A DNA stretch of 64,000 nt from Cymbidium sinense (lineage: Eukaryota > Streptophyta > Magnoliopsida > Asparagales > Orchidaceae). The translations under genes and the position numbers were made by a program. Below are positions 14,601 to 26,700 of this stretch, piece after piece. The stretch is from NCBI GenBank assembly GCA_021442155.1, contig CM038221.1, positions 30,285,906 to 30,349,905 on the forward strand. Direction: 5' to 3'. The first letter of the stretch is position 1. Every line of letters begins with the position of its first letter. The notes beneath the pieces are model-generated. The model did not search any database and was not told where the DNA came from. It was given only the letters and a program-made list of their open reading frames with translations.

Positions 14601-15311
14601 TTATAACTGGATTCATGATTGCAGGATTGATTGAATCATGAAGAAAAATCAAGGTTTTGGCTTGATTTGAAATTGATTTGGCTAAGCTCAAGATTTTGAT
14701 TTGAAGGCTTAGGTTAGATTCTGGTTGAATTTGAGTTTGAGTTTTGAATTTGGTTTTGGATATTTGAATTTATATTTCATTTATATTTTTGAATATAAAT
14801 GGGTTATGAGAAAATTTCTTGAATTTGAATAGATTTGGATTTGATTTAAGCTAAGTCCATAAGATAGAATCAAAGGGCTTAGGAAATATTTTTGGAATTT
14901 GAATTTGGTTATGGATTTCAATCATGGGTTTCAATTATTTGGAATTGATTCATGATTTAAAAAAAATCCATTGAAAATAGTTCAAGGTTTGATTCAGAGT
15001 TGAAGTTGATATGAGTTTGGAGTCAATCAATCAAGTTGGAATTGATTTGAGTTTGGAGTTTTGACTTGGAAGAAGGAAGTGAGGAATTTGGTCCAAGCTA
15101 TAGGGCACACTAGGGACCAAGCCGAAAAGAGAAAAAAAAAGATGGGTAGCCGAGCTCTACCCTTATATAACTCCAATTACAAAAAATAATACATGCTATG
15201 GGGGTCTTCTTTACTTCATTTCTTTCTTCTCTTTCTTTTGATTTGATTTGCTCCAAAGGCATCACAGGGCACACTAGGGACCAAGCCTTCTGGCCACTGC
15301 TCATCCTAATC
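8604..15311 (+). repeat. Long non-coding repeat unit R2
   Basis: R2 has the same order of landmarks as R1: the opening words at 8,604, two copies of the CAAGACCTACT block about 240 bp apart (9,650 and 9,900), a GC island at 12,110-12,430, the GGTCAA-rich stretch from about 13,290, and ~180-bp repeats from 14,215. From about 11,303 to 15,080 it is closely similar to R4 (23,727 to about 27,600), roughly 12.4 kb downstream. Its end differs: from 15,102 it runs into a shortened copy of the CTT-rich segment (GCCGAGCTCTACCC) seen in R0. Confidence 0.6.
14215..14760 (+). repeat. 180-bp tandem repeats in R2
   Basis: TTCATGATTG recurs at 14,251, 14,431 and 14,612, a spacing of 180-181 bp. Each copy also holds GATTGATTGAATCATGAAGA and GGCTTGATTTGA words. 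One copy leaves a 61-codon open frame on the minus strand, a consequence of a period divisible by three rather than evidence for a protein. Confidence 0.7.
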
Positions 15312-18300
15312 CCCCATAATACTAATCCTAATTCCTAATACAAAATTATATTAAAAATACCTAAACAGCTATATGAATAATTTGGACTTAGCACCTCACA
15401 CATGGGTAACCAAGCCCACATGTCCTAACATGAGTTATGCTTAGGGGCTAAGCAATCTACAGAGTAAATGCATTTATATTTTTATTACAGCGGCCCCTTA
15501 AACACAACCCCCTATAGAAAATATGATTAGGCTAATAACGGCCTACCATCCAGTTTATGAGGCATACACCCTAACATCCAATCTAAAATATTATATCACA
15601 AAATAAAATACAGCATCATACATACAATGCCCTAACTTAGCACTAGAAGTGGTGACTTAGTATACTAATGTGTGTGCTTAAGGCTTGTGTGGCAAGACTT
15701 TACTAGGCTTCTTTAGTTTAAGTTTCAATTTGGAGTTTGAATTTTGTTTAAATTTTACCTTTTGGTGATTTCAATTTAAATAATTTAATGCTTAATTTTT
15801 CATTTTTTTTTTTACTTTTATTTGGTTAAATGATGTTTAGGTTTTCAAGAATGAAGAATAGAATGAATTTCATTTGTAGATAGAACTAACACTATTCTAC
15901 ATCCTAACACCTAAATAATCTAACTAAGGTCTTTAAGTATCTTAATTAGCCCATTTGAATTTATGTAATTTATTTGATTTGATTGAGAGTTTAGAATTTG
16001 AGTTGGTTTAAGTATTTGATTGATTGATTTTGATTTAGATGTTTTGGTTTAATTACATCTTGATAATTCAATATCCTTAATATCTAATGAAGTTTAAGTT
16101 TATTTAAGTTCATATGTTTTTGATTGATTAATTTTAGATTAGATATTTTGGTTTAATTAAATCTTGATAATTCAATATCCTTTTAAATTAATATCTAATT
16201 TTTTCCTTTGATTATGGTTAAGTGACTTAACTTCATGTTTATTTGATTTGATTATGGTTATGTGACTTAACTTCATGTTTATTTGATTTGATTATGGTTC
16301 ATTCATTTGTAGTTTGATCAGATTAGATTAATTGAGATTTTATTTTGATTTTAATTGAGTTTGATTCCTTATAATTAGGATTTTATCTTTTAATCTCATT
16401 CATTTGTCATGTTTATCAAAGTTTGGTTTGCATTTTGATTTCAAACATTGGATAGTTAATTAGTTTATCTTATTTAAGTTGGTTGAATGAGATTTTATTT
16501 GATTGCATATTAAATTGATGAGAGTCTTTCTTAATTTAATTTAATTTAATTTGATTTAATTTGATTTGATTAGCTTTATTGGTATATGGGTTTGCTTAGG
16601 TTCAATGTGATTATGTGATTTGTTTACTTAAGAAGTATACTTATGTTAATTATAAAGGTTTGTTCAATTTTCAATTTGATTTCATATTTATTTAGAATAA
16701 TGATGTAATTAATGACTTAATAATTTAGGTTTAATTTAGGTTTTGATTAGTATTTATTGCATTTATGTTTGATTAAGCTTAGGTTTAATATGATTAATTT
16801 AAATAATTTAATTAGTTTATTTAAGAGGTATGATTAATTATTAAATTAAATAAAGATTTGATTAATTTTTAATTTGATTTCATATTTATTTGGGTTAATG
16901 ATGTAATTAATGAGTTAATGATTTAATTTTAAATTAGGATTTGATTTAATTGCATTTTATCTTTGATTAAGCTTAAGTTTAATATGATTAATTTAATTGA
17001 CTTAATTAGTTTATTTAATAGGTGTGATTAAATTAATTAGTAGATTAATTAAGTGCTTGATTTGAATTAATTTTAATATGATTTATAAAATTAATTTGGT
17101 TTATTAAGATGGTGGATTAATTTATTAAGTTTGCATTAATTAGATGTTTGATTAAGGGTAATTAAAATTTTAAATTATTAGATTAATTAAGGGTTTGTTT
17201 AATTAGAGATTAATGACTTAATGATTTAGGTTTAATTTAGGTTTTGATTAGTATTTAATTACATTTTAATTATGTTTGATTAAGCTTAGGTTTAATATGA
17301 TTAATTTGATTAACTTAATTGGTTTACTTGAGGGGTGTGATTAATTATTAAATTTAATTAAGGGTTTGATTTAAGCTTAATTTTAGAGTTAGCTTTAATG
17401 TAACTTATTTAAATTAATTTGATTAATTAAGATGATGGATTAGTTCATTAAGTTTGCATTAATTAGATGTTTGATTAATTAAATTTTATTAAGGGTAATT
17501 AAAATTTTAAATTATTAGATTAGTTAAGTGTTTATTTAATTAGAGATTAATGACTTAATTTCTCACATGTGAATGATTTGATTTAGTTAAGTGTTTTACT
17601 TCTGATTTGATTAAAGGACTATTGTTATTATCATTTGATTAGATTAAGTGATTTAATTATTTATTTTATTTCAATTAAAGTTGATTATTCACAATCATAG
17701 TTAGGTTTGATTTTCTTCATTTATTATGTTCATTATATTTCATTCATGTATGATTTTGTTGTTAGGTTTATGTATTAATGGCTAATTAATTATCTTATTC
17801 CAATTAGATGTGATTTAATCATATGTTCATTAAGTTTACTTTAACTTTATTTGGTTTAATTTTCTTAATATCAAATGATTATGTTGAATTGGTTTATTAA
17901 TCAATTTAATTTTTAGTTTATTTAATGATTAATTAGTTTCAATTTATTTATATTCATTAAGGAGTTTCATGTGATTAAGACTTCATGCTTAGTGTAGGTT
18001 TAGTTATACTAGTTTGACCCATGATAAAGTTTTTTAGATTTGTTGAATTTTTAAATTTGATTTAAGATTTAATCGTTTAATTGAGTTTTATTGATTTAAA
18101 GAGGTTTAATCATATTTAATTTAATTTCCTCTAAGAATGATATTTTTTTTGATTTGAGGTTTGACTAATGATTGCTTAAGTGCTATTTCATTTTTGATTT
18201 TTGATTTGATATTTAAATTATTTTTAGATTATGTTTTAATTAACTCCTTATTTAATTAAGCTCTACTCTTAAGTATTTGTTTGGGGTTCATTAGGATTCA

Positions 18301-21199
18301 GAAGATCATATTATTTTCTTAAGAATCTTAGATGTCAATTGAAGTGATTTAAGCCATTTTTTTGAAGATTTTTGTACATTTTTGAATTTTTATTTGATTT
18401 ATATTATTAAAATGGATAATCTGAACTTCAAAATTTAATTTCTCCCAATTTGAATATCCTTTTCACTTGAAATTTTTATGGTAGGTGTGTTTTAGCTTTA
18501 GTTTCAATCTTTAAAAATTACAACTTAATCTGATATATAGTTTTGGTTTAATTAATAAAAATTGGTTTTTATTAAAACTCAAATTAAGCCCAAAATACTT
18601 AATAAAATTTAGGTATTTTGGGTTTGTTGGATTCCTCTCGAAAGAAGAATCTAACGAGCTCTTGTTTGCAATTTTTGGTTAAGTATTTTATTTTCTTTGA
18701 ATTTTTGAAGTTTTAGGTGATTTAAATTAATTTTTTATAAAAAGAAATCGTCGCAGCGTTAACCGTTGGCGAAGAAATCAACCCAGCGAGTGGCTCACTC
18801 TATTCCATCAATCGCATCGAAGGTTGATCGGTCGCGTGATCCGAGAGGCGGGATGCGCGATCGATATCTAAGTCCGTCGCATGGCGCCGCTCGGATGGTC
18901 CGGATTATCAGCGATCCGAAGGCGGATCAGCGTGATCCACATTACGAGCCATCCGATCCTGAACTGCGGATCGGACGATAAATAGCCATGATGAACAGTG
19001 TTTTAAGACTTTTTTAAAGAAAATGAGATTTCTAAGTAAAAACTTGTCCAAATGAACTCATTTTGGTGTCGACTCACACCAGAAAAAATTAATTTTCTAA
19101 TTGGGATGATTTAAAGTAAAAATACGAGATTATCTAGAGGAAATTCTTAAAACTACAAGAAAATTAACAGAAAATGTGAGAAATCCTAAGGCCGGCTAAA
19201 GTTTGGCAAAATTTATCTTGTCGAGGATGGTTTCCGACGGCGGTGAAGAACCAAGCGAACTCCTGTGTATGTGAGAAAGCTTTGGAATGATCTTTAACCC
19301 TTGCCTCCCTTCGAAACGTCCTTTTCTCTGATGTTTATAGTCGTCTTGCCAGAAAAGCAACTATTTGTATTTTTGAGCTCAAAAATGGCTCAAAGAGGTG
19401 GGGGATGGGTTCCTTTTTTTTTTTTTACTTTAGGGAGCTTTTGGGGTCTGAATGGTGGTGGGAGCAAGAGATCTAAACCCTCATTTCCCCCTCCTTTTAT
19501 AATGGCCAAAATCCACTCTTTTTGAATTTTTTTTGGTTCCAAATTGATTGCCATTTTGCTTGGGGTGGTTGGGATAGATGATTGATTGATTGAGGACTTT
19601 ATATTTTTTCTCCAAAGTCTTCTCTTACTACCATATGATCAGCTTTATTCAATGTAAATGTTGGGGAGGAATTAAGTGCATGTGATGGGGGATAATTAAA
19701 TGAGGTTGGGTGAAATCCTATTTGGGGGAGGATCCATGAGTGATTTAAATTGGTTGGGTTAGTTTTGGGTTGATCCCAAATGGGTTTGAGTTGGGTTTGA
19801 TCAGCCCCCAATGGATCTTGGCTAGGTTTCAAGGGATTTGACCCAATTTAGGTCATATGTGTCATGTTAGTTCAAATTGACCCATTTGACCAAAATTGGC
19901 CAAATTAGCTTGGGTTATGGGTTGATTCATGTTCAATTGGCTAATTCAAGATTAATGTGCCTTTGATTTAAACTAATTTGGATTTAATTTGGATTTAGGC
20001 CAAATTGACCCTTTAGGCCAATTTAGGCTAGGTTGAGTCAAGTTGACCAATTGGGCTCGATTGATCAAATTGGGTTTAATTATGGCTTCAGACAAGTTCA
20101 ATAATTAATTTGGGATGAACTTCAGCCATTGGTTGCAATCAATTTGGGTTAGATCATGATTTGACCTAATTTGTTCCTTTAGGCTAATTTGGGCCAACTT
20201 GGATCAAATGGCCAATTGGGCTTGGTTTGGCTAAATTGATTGCAATTGATCATTCTAAGGTGATCAACAATCATGGTGGAAGATTTTGGTGAGCTTGGTT
20301 CAATCCAATTTGTCTTTGATTAGAAGTTGGCTCAAATGGGTCCTTTAGGTCACTTTGGGTCAAGTGGACCTAAGTGGGTCAATTGGTTTGATTTTTGTTT
20401 GATTCTAGTTTAGTTGAACTTATATATGAGCCCTAGATTGGAATATAAATTCAATGACAATCAATTTGGAGTCTAAGGGATTTTAGCTCATTAGAAATTT
20501 TCAAGTCAAAAGGGCTAGGTTGGGTTTGACTTGGGTTGGTTTCGATTTGATTTGATGATTGTAGGTTTCATTTATATTTGGATAAATGATCGAATGAATG
20601 ATTGATTCGAGAGAAAATCTATTGGTTTTAACTTGATTTGGATATAATTTGTCTAAGTCCAAAGATTTGGCTTAAAGGGCATAGATTGAGTTTGGATTTG
20701 ATTTTCGATATAGTTTGGTCATTTGAATTTGGATTTCATTTATATTTGTGAATATAAATAAAAGAATAATTGATTTATAAAAAAATTAATTAAGTTTGAT
20801 TTGATCTAAAGGGAATTTTGGCTAAGCTTATGAATTTTGTTCATATGGCTTAGGAAGGATTTTAGGATTTGAATTTGATTTTAGGTTTCAATCATTTGGA
20901 GTAAAATTTGAAATTAGATTCGAAATTTGAATTTGAATTTGAGATTTGGTTTGAGAATTGAATCTGGGTTTGATTTGAGAAAGTGTACCTAGATTGGGTT
21001 TAGGCTATGGGATAGGTAATTTCCTTAAATCCTAAGGCATAGCCTAATCTTATGATTAACACTTCTAAGTCTCTAAGCTTAGGTTAAGTGTTCACCTAAT
21101 CAGTAGAAGTGTCTTATGACTAAGGAGTTTTTAGTGTCTAGAAGAGTCCTAAGTCTAAGAAGAGGAGGTTAAGAGCTCACTCCAAAAGTGAGGTCAACA
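15312..21199 (+). repeat. Long non-coding repeat unit R3 (more divergent)
   Basis: The unit starts with CATAATACTAATCCTAATTC, a diverged form of the R1/R2 opening. It shares TGGACTTAGCACC and CACATGGGTAACCAAG, and ends near 21,199 with the common GAGGTCAACA. From about 18,280 it follows R2 from about 11,700: the words GGTGATTTAAAT and AAGTATTTTATTTT precede a GC island at 18,750-18,985. Its middle (15,700-18,270) is a very AT-rich stretch without an obvious counterpart in R1 or R2. No coding region was recognised; the 71-codon frame at 18,766 is the GC island itself. Confidence 0.5.
16680..17560 (+). repeat. AT-rich tandem repeats inside R3
   Basis: A block with TTAATGACTTAAT, TTAGGTTTTGATTAGTATTT, TTGATTAAGCTTAGGTTTAA and TATGATTAATTT recurs near 16,707, 16,907 and 17,207, spacing 200-300 bp. 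The composition is nearly all T, A and G on the plus strand. No reading frame survives and no function is suggested. Confidence 0.6.
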
Positions 21200-23722
21200 A
21201 AAGGACCCCCAATAGGTGTGGTATAACTGACAAGGCACACCGCACATATTGGCGTTGACCGAAATGATTAACAACATCTAGAAGATTGCAACAAACAACA
21301 AAAGTGATTTATACCTAGACCAAAAAGGTAGATAAAATCACAATCTTAGTGCAATGTAGCTCTCTTTATGCCAAGGGCATAAGAGAGCAAGAAAGAATTC
21401 ACTAGGGATTGAGTACATGAACCTTCCTGGGAAAGCGTTTGCTATCTCTTGGGGATATGGATCTGAGTTTGATTATGAGTATGATTTGTTTGGGTGTGTA
21501 TCCACTAGGATAAGAATTTGATTGGATTTCTTTGATTTATTTGATTAGACTCCACTAGGGAGGTTGGTTTAATTTTTTATGGCTCTCGGGGAGAAGGGTT
21601 CTAGATTGAGGGCATATCCACCGGGGATGTACACTCGGTTGAATTAATTTTATTTAAATATAAGCTCTACTAGCGAGGCCAATTTGATTTGCACCTCGAT
21701 GGAGAGAAATTTGGTTTGTTCAATATGTTTAATTTGACTCCACTAGGGATGTTAGTTTTGAATTTATTTTGTTATGAACCCTATTGGTGTGCGATGGACC
21801 ACACTAAGAAGGAGTCACGGGACCTTGGCCTGTCTTAGATTTATAAGTCTAAAGGGGTAGTCAACCTTCTATAAGGTAGGACTATCCACATTGCCATTGA
21901 TTGTACACAACAGGAAGAAAGCATAGCAAACTTACATGTTCCCAAGTAGGGATCATCTAATGGGGTGATCTGTCGATGGTGCAACAAATTGGACCCTACC
22001 TAAGGCGACTACTGAGTGAGCATTGTTGGAAGTCTTACCTCAACTCAAGAGTAGTCCTGATGATTAATTTGATTTGAATTGATTTAATTTAATTTGGTTC
22101 ATTATGTTGTGGACCCTGTTCGCATGCGATGGACCCACTGAGAAGGAGCTATGTCGGCCTTGACCTATCTCAAATTTACAAGTCCAAAGGGGTAGTCTAC
22201 GAGTCACAAGGTAAGACTATCCACTATTGCCTTTCGATTAACCGCATCTTAGAAGAAAGCGTAGACTTACATCTTCCAAAGTAGATGTTGTTGGGATGAT
22301 CTATCGATGGCACAATAGATCAATCGACCTAGGTACCTTGGCCATTTGAGTCTTACCTCAACTCAAGAGTAGTCCTAATGATTAATTTAATTTTAGTAGA
22401 TTTAATTTAATTTAGTGTGTTATATTGTGGACCCTGTTGGCGTGCGATGGACCCACCGAGAAGGAGCTTTATCGGCCTTAACCTGTCTCAGATTTATAAG
22501 TCTAAAGGGGTAGTCTAGACCACAAGGTAGAACGCCACAAGGTTGCCTTTTGGTGTGCACGATGTAGGAAAGAAAGCATAATAGACTTACATCTTCCAAA
22601 GTAGAGATCAGCTGTTGGGGTGATTTGTTGACCTAGGGTGACTATTTGAGCGAATGCCACTATGGAATCATATCGACTCAAGAATAGTTTGAATAAATTT
22701 AATTTTAGATGGACCTTGCCGATGTACGATAGATCTACTAAGAAGGAGCTAATATCTATCTAGACCTATCTTAGATTTATAAATCCAAAGGGATAGTCTA
22801 CCACCTGTTAGGTAGAACTAACCAACCTAAGGGGTGCCTTTCGGTTTGCAATGGTCAAGTTAGGAAGAAAGCGCGAGGACTCATATCTTTCTAAATAAAG
22901 AACCACTGGGGTGATCCATCATTTGCGCAATAAATTGGGCCCGGCCTAGGGTTGCTCGTCAGTTTACAATGATCATGCTGGAAAGAATGCATAATAGACT
23001 TATATATTTTGAAGCAAAGACTACTATCGGAGTAACTCATCGGTGGCATGACAAGTTGAACCCGACTGGGGTGACTCGAGAGTGTCGGCCCGATTTATCT
23101 CTTCAAGTAGTGAGGCAATTCCTATAGGTAGTTTTGTTAACACTGCCCTAAAGATAGGATGCCTGCTTGGGAAAGGGGACACTAGGGGCTTGAATTCCTA
23201 ATCTACAAGAGAATTAATTTTATTTATTTATTTAGTTTGTTTTAATGTGGACCCTGTTGATTTGCGAGGGATCAAACTGTGAAGGAGCTTATATCAGCCT
23301 AGACCTATCTTACATTTACTGAACCAAGGGAGAATCTGCACATCTACTGAATAAATTCTCCAATCACAGGGGTGGCTACTAGGAAAGGGGGACTGTCCAA
23401 TCCAAAAGTAACATGGGTAGTGTCTAAATGGGGTCGTAAAGGATGTGATCCAAATAGAATTCCCATAGGGGATGGGGTCACTAAAGGCTTAATCCAGCAC
23501 CCTGGAGAAGATGACATGGCCATTCATATATCAAATTGGTATTTGGTGGCCAACTCAATGAGAAAGCACGGGGAGTCACATTTGTCAAGAGTGGTGTATC
23601 CAGTGAGTCCGCTAGCATAACAATCAACCAACTAAGGTGCGTAGGTTTGCGATCGATTAGAAAGAAGGTGTGTATGTTTACATCTCTCTAAAGCAGAACT
23701 AATCATCGGGATAGTTTGTCTT
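21200..23722 (+). repeat. Tandem array of ~310-bp units between R3 and R4
   Basis: A unit beginning GTGGACCCTGTTGGCGTGCG-like, followed by GAGAAGGAGCT, CCTGTCTCAGATTTATAAGT-like and AAAGGGGTAGTC, occurs near 21,776, 22,121, 22,431, 22,709 and 23,250. The first three are 310-345 bp apart and the last two are degenerate. Upstream (21,490-21,760) are shorter repeats with CTCCACTAGGGA words. This sequence is unlike the flanking R units in composition and words. The 82-codon open frame at 23,372 sits in the last degenerate unit and matches nothing I recognise. Confidence 0.65.
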
Positions 23723-26700
23723 ACGAAAAATATCCCAAAATTATTCCATAAACCCCCTAATCACTTAAACAATGTTTAATTATCTTAATCAAGGAATTAA
23801 ACCAATATTCATTTGCTTAATTAACCTTAATTACATTAAGAGAGTGATTAGGAGTTCATTAATTAATTTTCCTAATTAACTCATTAATAAATTACAATAA
23901 AATTAGGGGAGGCAGAAGTCATCCCACTAAATATTCCTGAGAAGTTTGGAATTAATTAATGAATTCATTAGGGAGTAATTAGGGTTATTAAGTTTCTAAA
24001 TAAACCCTAATTAAGAAAACTCTACTCTTCAAATTCAATTAGAAATAATTTTATTGGATATCCCTCTTTATCTTTAAGATGAACCTAAGTTTATATTATT
24101 TAGATTTTTCTATAATTAGTTATGAATTTAGGGAGTTTTAATTTATTTAAGTGATTTTTATGAATTCTGTTAATTTATTTTATTAAAATAAATCATTTGA
24201 CACTCAAAATTTAATATCTCTTAATCTAAAGGTCCTTTTGACTTGAAATGTTTATGATATATGTATTTTAACTTCAATTTTAATCTCTGAAAATGTCAAC
24301 TTAATCTGACATGTGTTTTTTGTTTAATTAATGAAATTTAATTTTTACTAAAATTTAAATTAAGCTCAAAATATACAGTAAAATTTGGGAATTTTTGGTT
24401 TGTTGGATTTCTCTCGGAAAGTCGAATCCAACGAGCTATTATTTGCAATTTTTTGTTAAGTATTTTATTTTCTATGAATTTTTGAAATTTTAGGTGATTT
24501 AAATAATTTTTTAAAATAAAAAATTTGATTTTCCTACTTAACACAATCAGCATACCACACAACGCTGACATGACAACGCAATGCCACGTAGCACCACGTG
24601 ATTGGGCATGTGGTACGCGTAATGCAGCGCGTACGAGGCATCGTCGCGATTAACATGATATGCATTTGGATGGGTGGGAAATCCAGTCAACAAGTTGACC
24701 ATGACATGCAATTTGATCCGAACTGTCCCATCGCTAATCGGATGGTCCAGATTGAATCGCACGATCTAGAGGCCAGAATCATGTGATCGGAGTGCGATCT
24801 TAGCAGTCTGATTGCACGAATCGCGAGATCGAATGGTATAGATTTGATTAGACGATCCAAAGGGTCGCATCGCGCAATCCACACGTGATCCGAGCCATCC
24901 AATCCTGTGAACCACGGGGTCAGACATAGTAAAATCAAGGGGTATTTTTTGGAAAAAGAAGAATTTTAAGTGAAATCTTATCCAAATAGACTAATTTTTG
25001 TGTCAATTTGCATCGAAAAATTTATATTTTCTAATTGGGATGATTTAATGTAAAAATGTGAGATTATCTAGGGTATATTATAAAAATCACATGAAAAATC
25101 ATCACAAATGAAGGATCCTAAAGCCGACTATGGTTTTTGAAAGTTACCTCACTAGAGATGATTTCCGGCAGCGATGATGACTCGAGCATGCTGTTGAGTA
25201 AGGGAAGTGGCCTTGGAATGAGCTTGGATCTTCACCTTCATGTCGAAACAAAGTTTCCTCTGGTGATCGTGTTTCTCACTGAAATCCACTTAGTTTTGAA
25301 GTATTTCTCTCCAAAATGAAGTGGGGGTGATTGCTAATGGGTTTGGGAGTTTTAGAAGAGGGAGAATGAGAGGAATGGGTGAATGCTTCAGCCTTTAATA
25401 GCTTGGAATGAAAAGTGAATGAAAATCTCTATTTTTTTTAAATTTTAGCTCCAAACTCATGTCATTTGGCTTGGGGTGGTTGTAAATGGAAGAAAATCAT
25501 CCTAGGTGGCTCACTTTGGTTAGCTAAGGCATGGAAAGTGGCTGTCATGAATGATAAATGAGTGTCCTAGCCAAGGGGAGGTGAGAGTCCTTCATGCCAA
25601 GTGTTCCAATGAGAGAGGTGAGGTGATTTCACCTCCCCATGAGTCATGGCTTCCCTAATCATTCCTTTTAGAAAATCAGTGTCATTGGTGCCTATGTGGA
25701 CCAATGGATGAGTGCCAAGTGGCCAAAAAAGAAAAATGATCACATAGGCAAGTGTCTTTTCTCATGGGATGCCCTTGACCCAAGGGCAAAGTGATCATTT
25801 GATATTGAATTTGATTTGAGTAGATTTTAAATGAGTCAAAAGTAAGTTGGACTAAATTTCATGTCATTTGAAGTTCATTTGGTTTAATTTGAGTTAATTT
25901 AACCCATTTGGGTCAAATCGGGTCAAAATTAGTTAGGTTGACCAATTGGTCAAATTAGGTAAAACCAAGAGTTGGGTCAAGTTCAAATGACTATTTAGAG
26001 TTCATTGGTTCAATTGGTTTCATTCAATTTGGTTTAATTTGGATTTAATTTGGATTTTTGTCAATTTGGGCTAAGTTGACCAATTTGACCCAATTGATAA
26101 AATTGGCTTGAATCATGGCTTGATTTGAGTTTGGTTAATCATTTGCAATATATTATAGGCTTTTGTTAAGTTTAATTTGGATTTGATTGGGTTTTAGGTT
26201 GATTTGACCCTTAAGATCAAATTGAGCTAAGTTGGGTTTATGGTCAATTAGACTAGGTTGGGTCTAGTTGGTCAATTGGTCAAATTTGGTTTAATTGACG
26301 CTTTGGTCAAGTTCAATAATCAATTTGGAGTCAACTTGAGCCATTGGTTGCAATCAATTTGGTTTAAGTTGTAATTTGGCTAGTTTGGGTTCATATGGGT
26401 TAAAGGGTTGACTTGGCCAACGGGCTAGGTTGACTTGGTTTGACCCAATTCATGACAATTGATTAACCTATGATGATCAACAAACATGACATGAAGTTTG
26501 GATTAGCTTAACTCACTTTGATTTGAATTGAATTAGATTTTGATTTATGTAGGTCAAATTGACCACTTTGAGTCAAGTGAGCCAATTGGGTTTAGTTGGC
26601 TTGATCAAGGCTTGATTCAAGTTTGGTTGAACTCACATATGAACTTGTGAGTGAAATATAAATCCATTTGCAAGTGATTTGGAGTCAAATGGGTTTTGAT

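Noticed and set aside
23372..23620. 82-codon open frame as a gene
   Set aside because: It lies in the last degenerate unit of the ~310-bp array, with no recognisable domain or partner exons.
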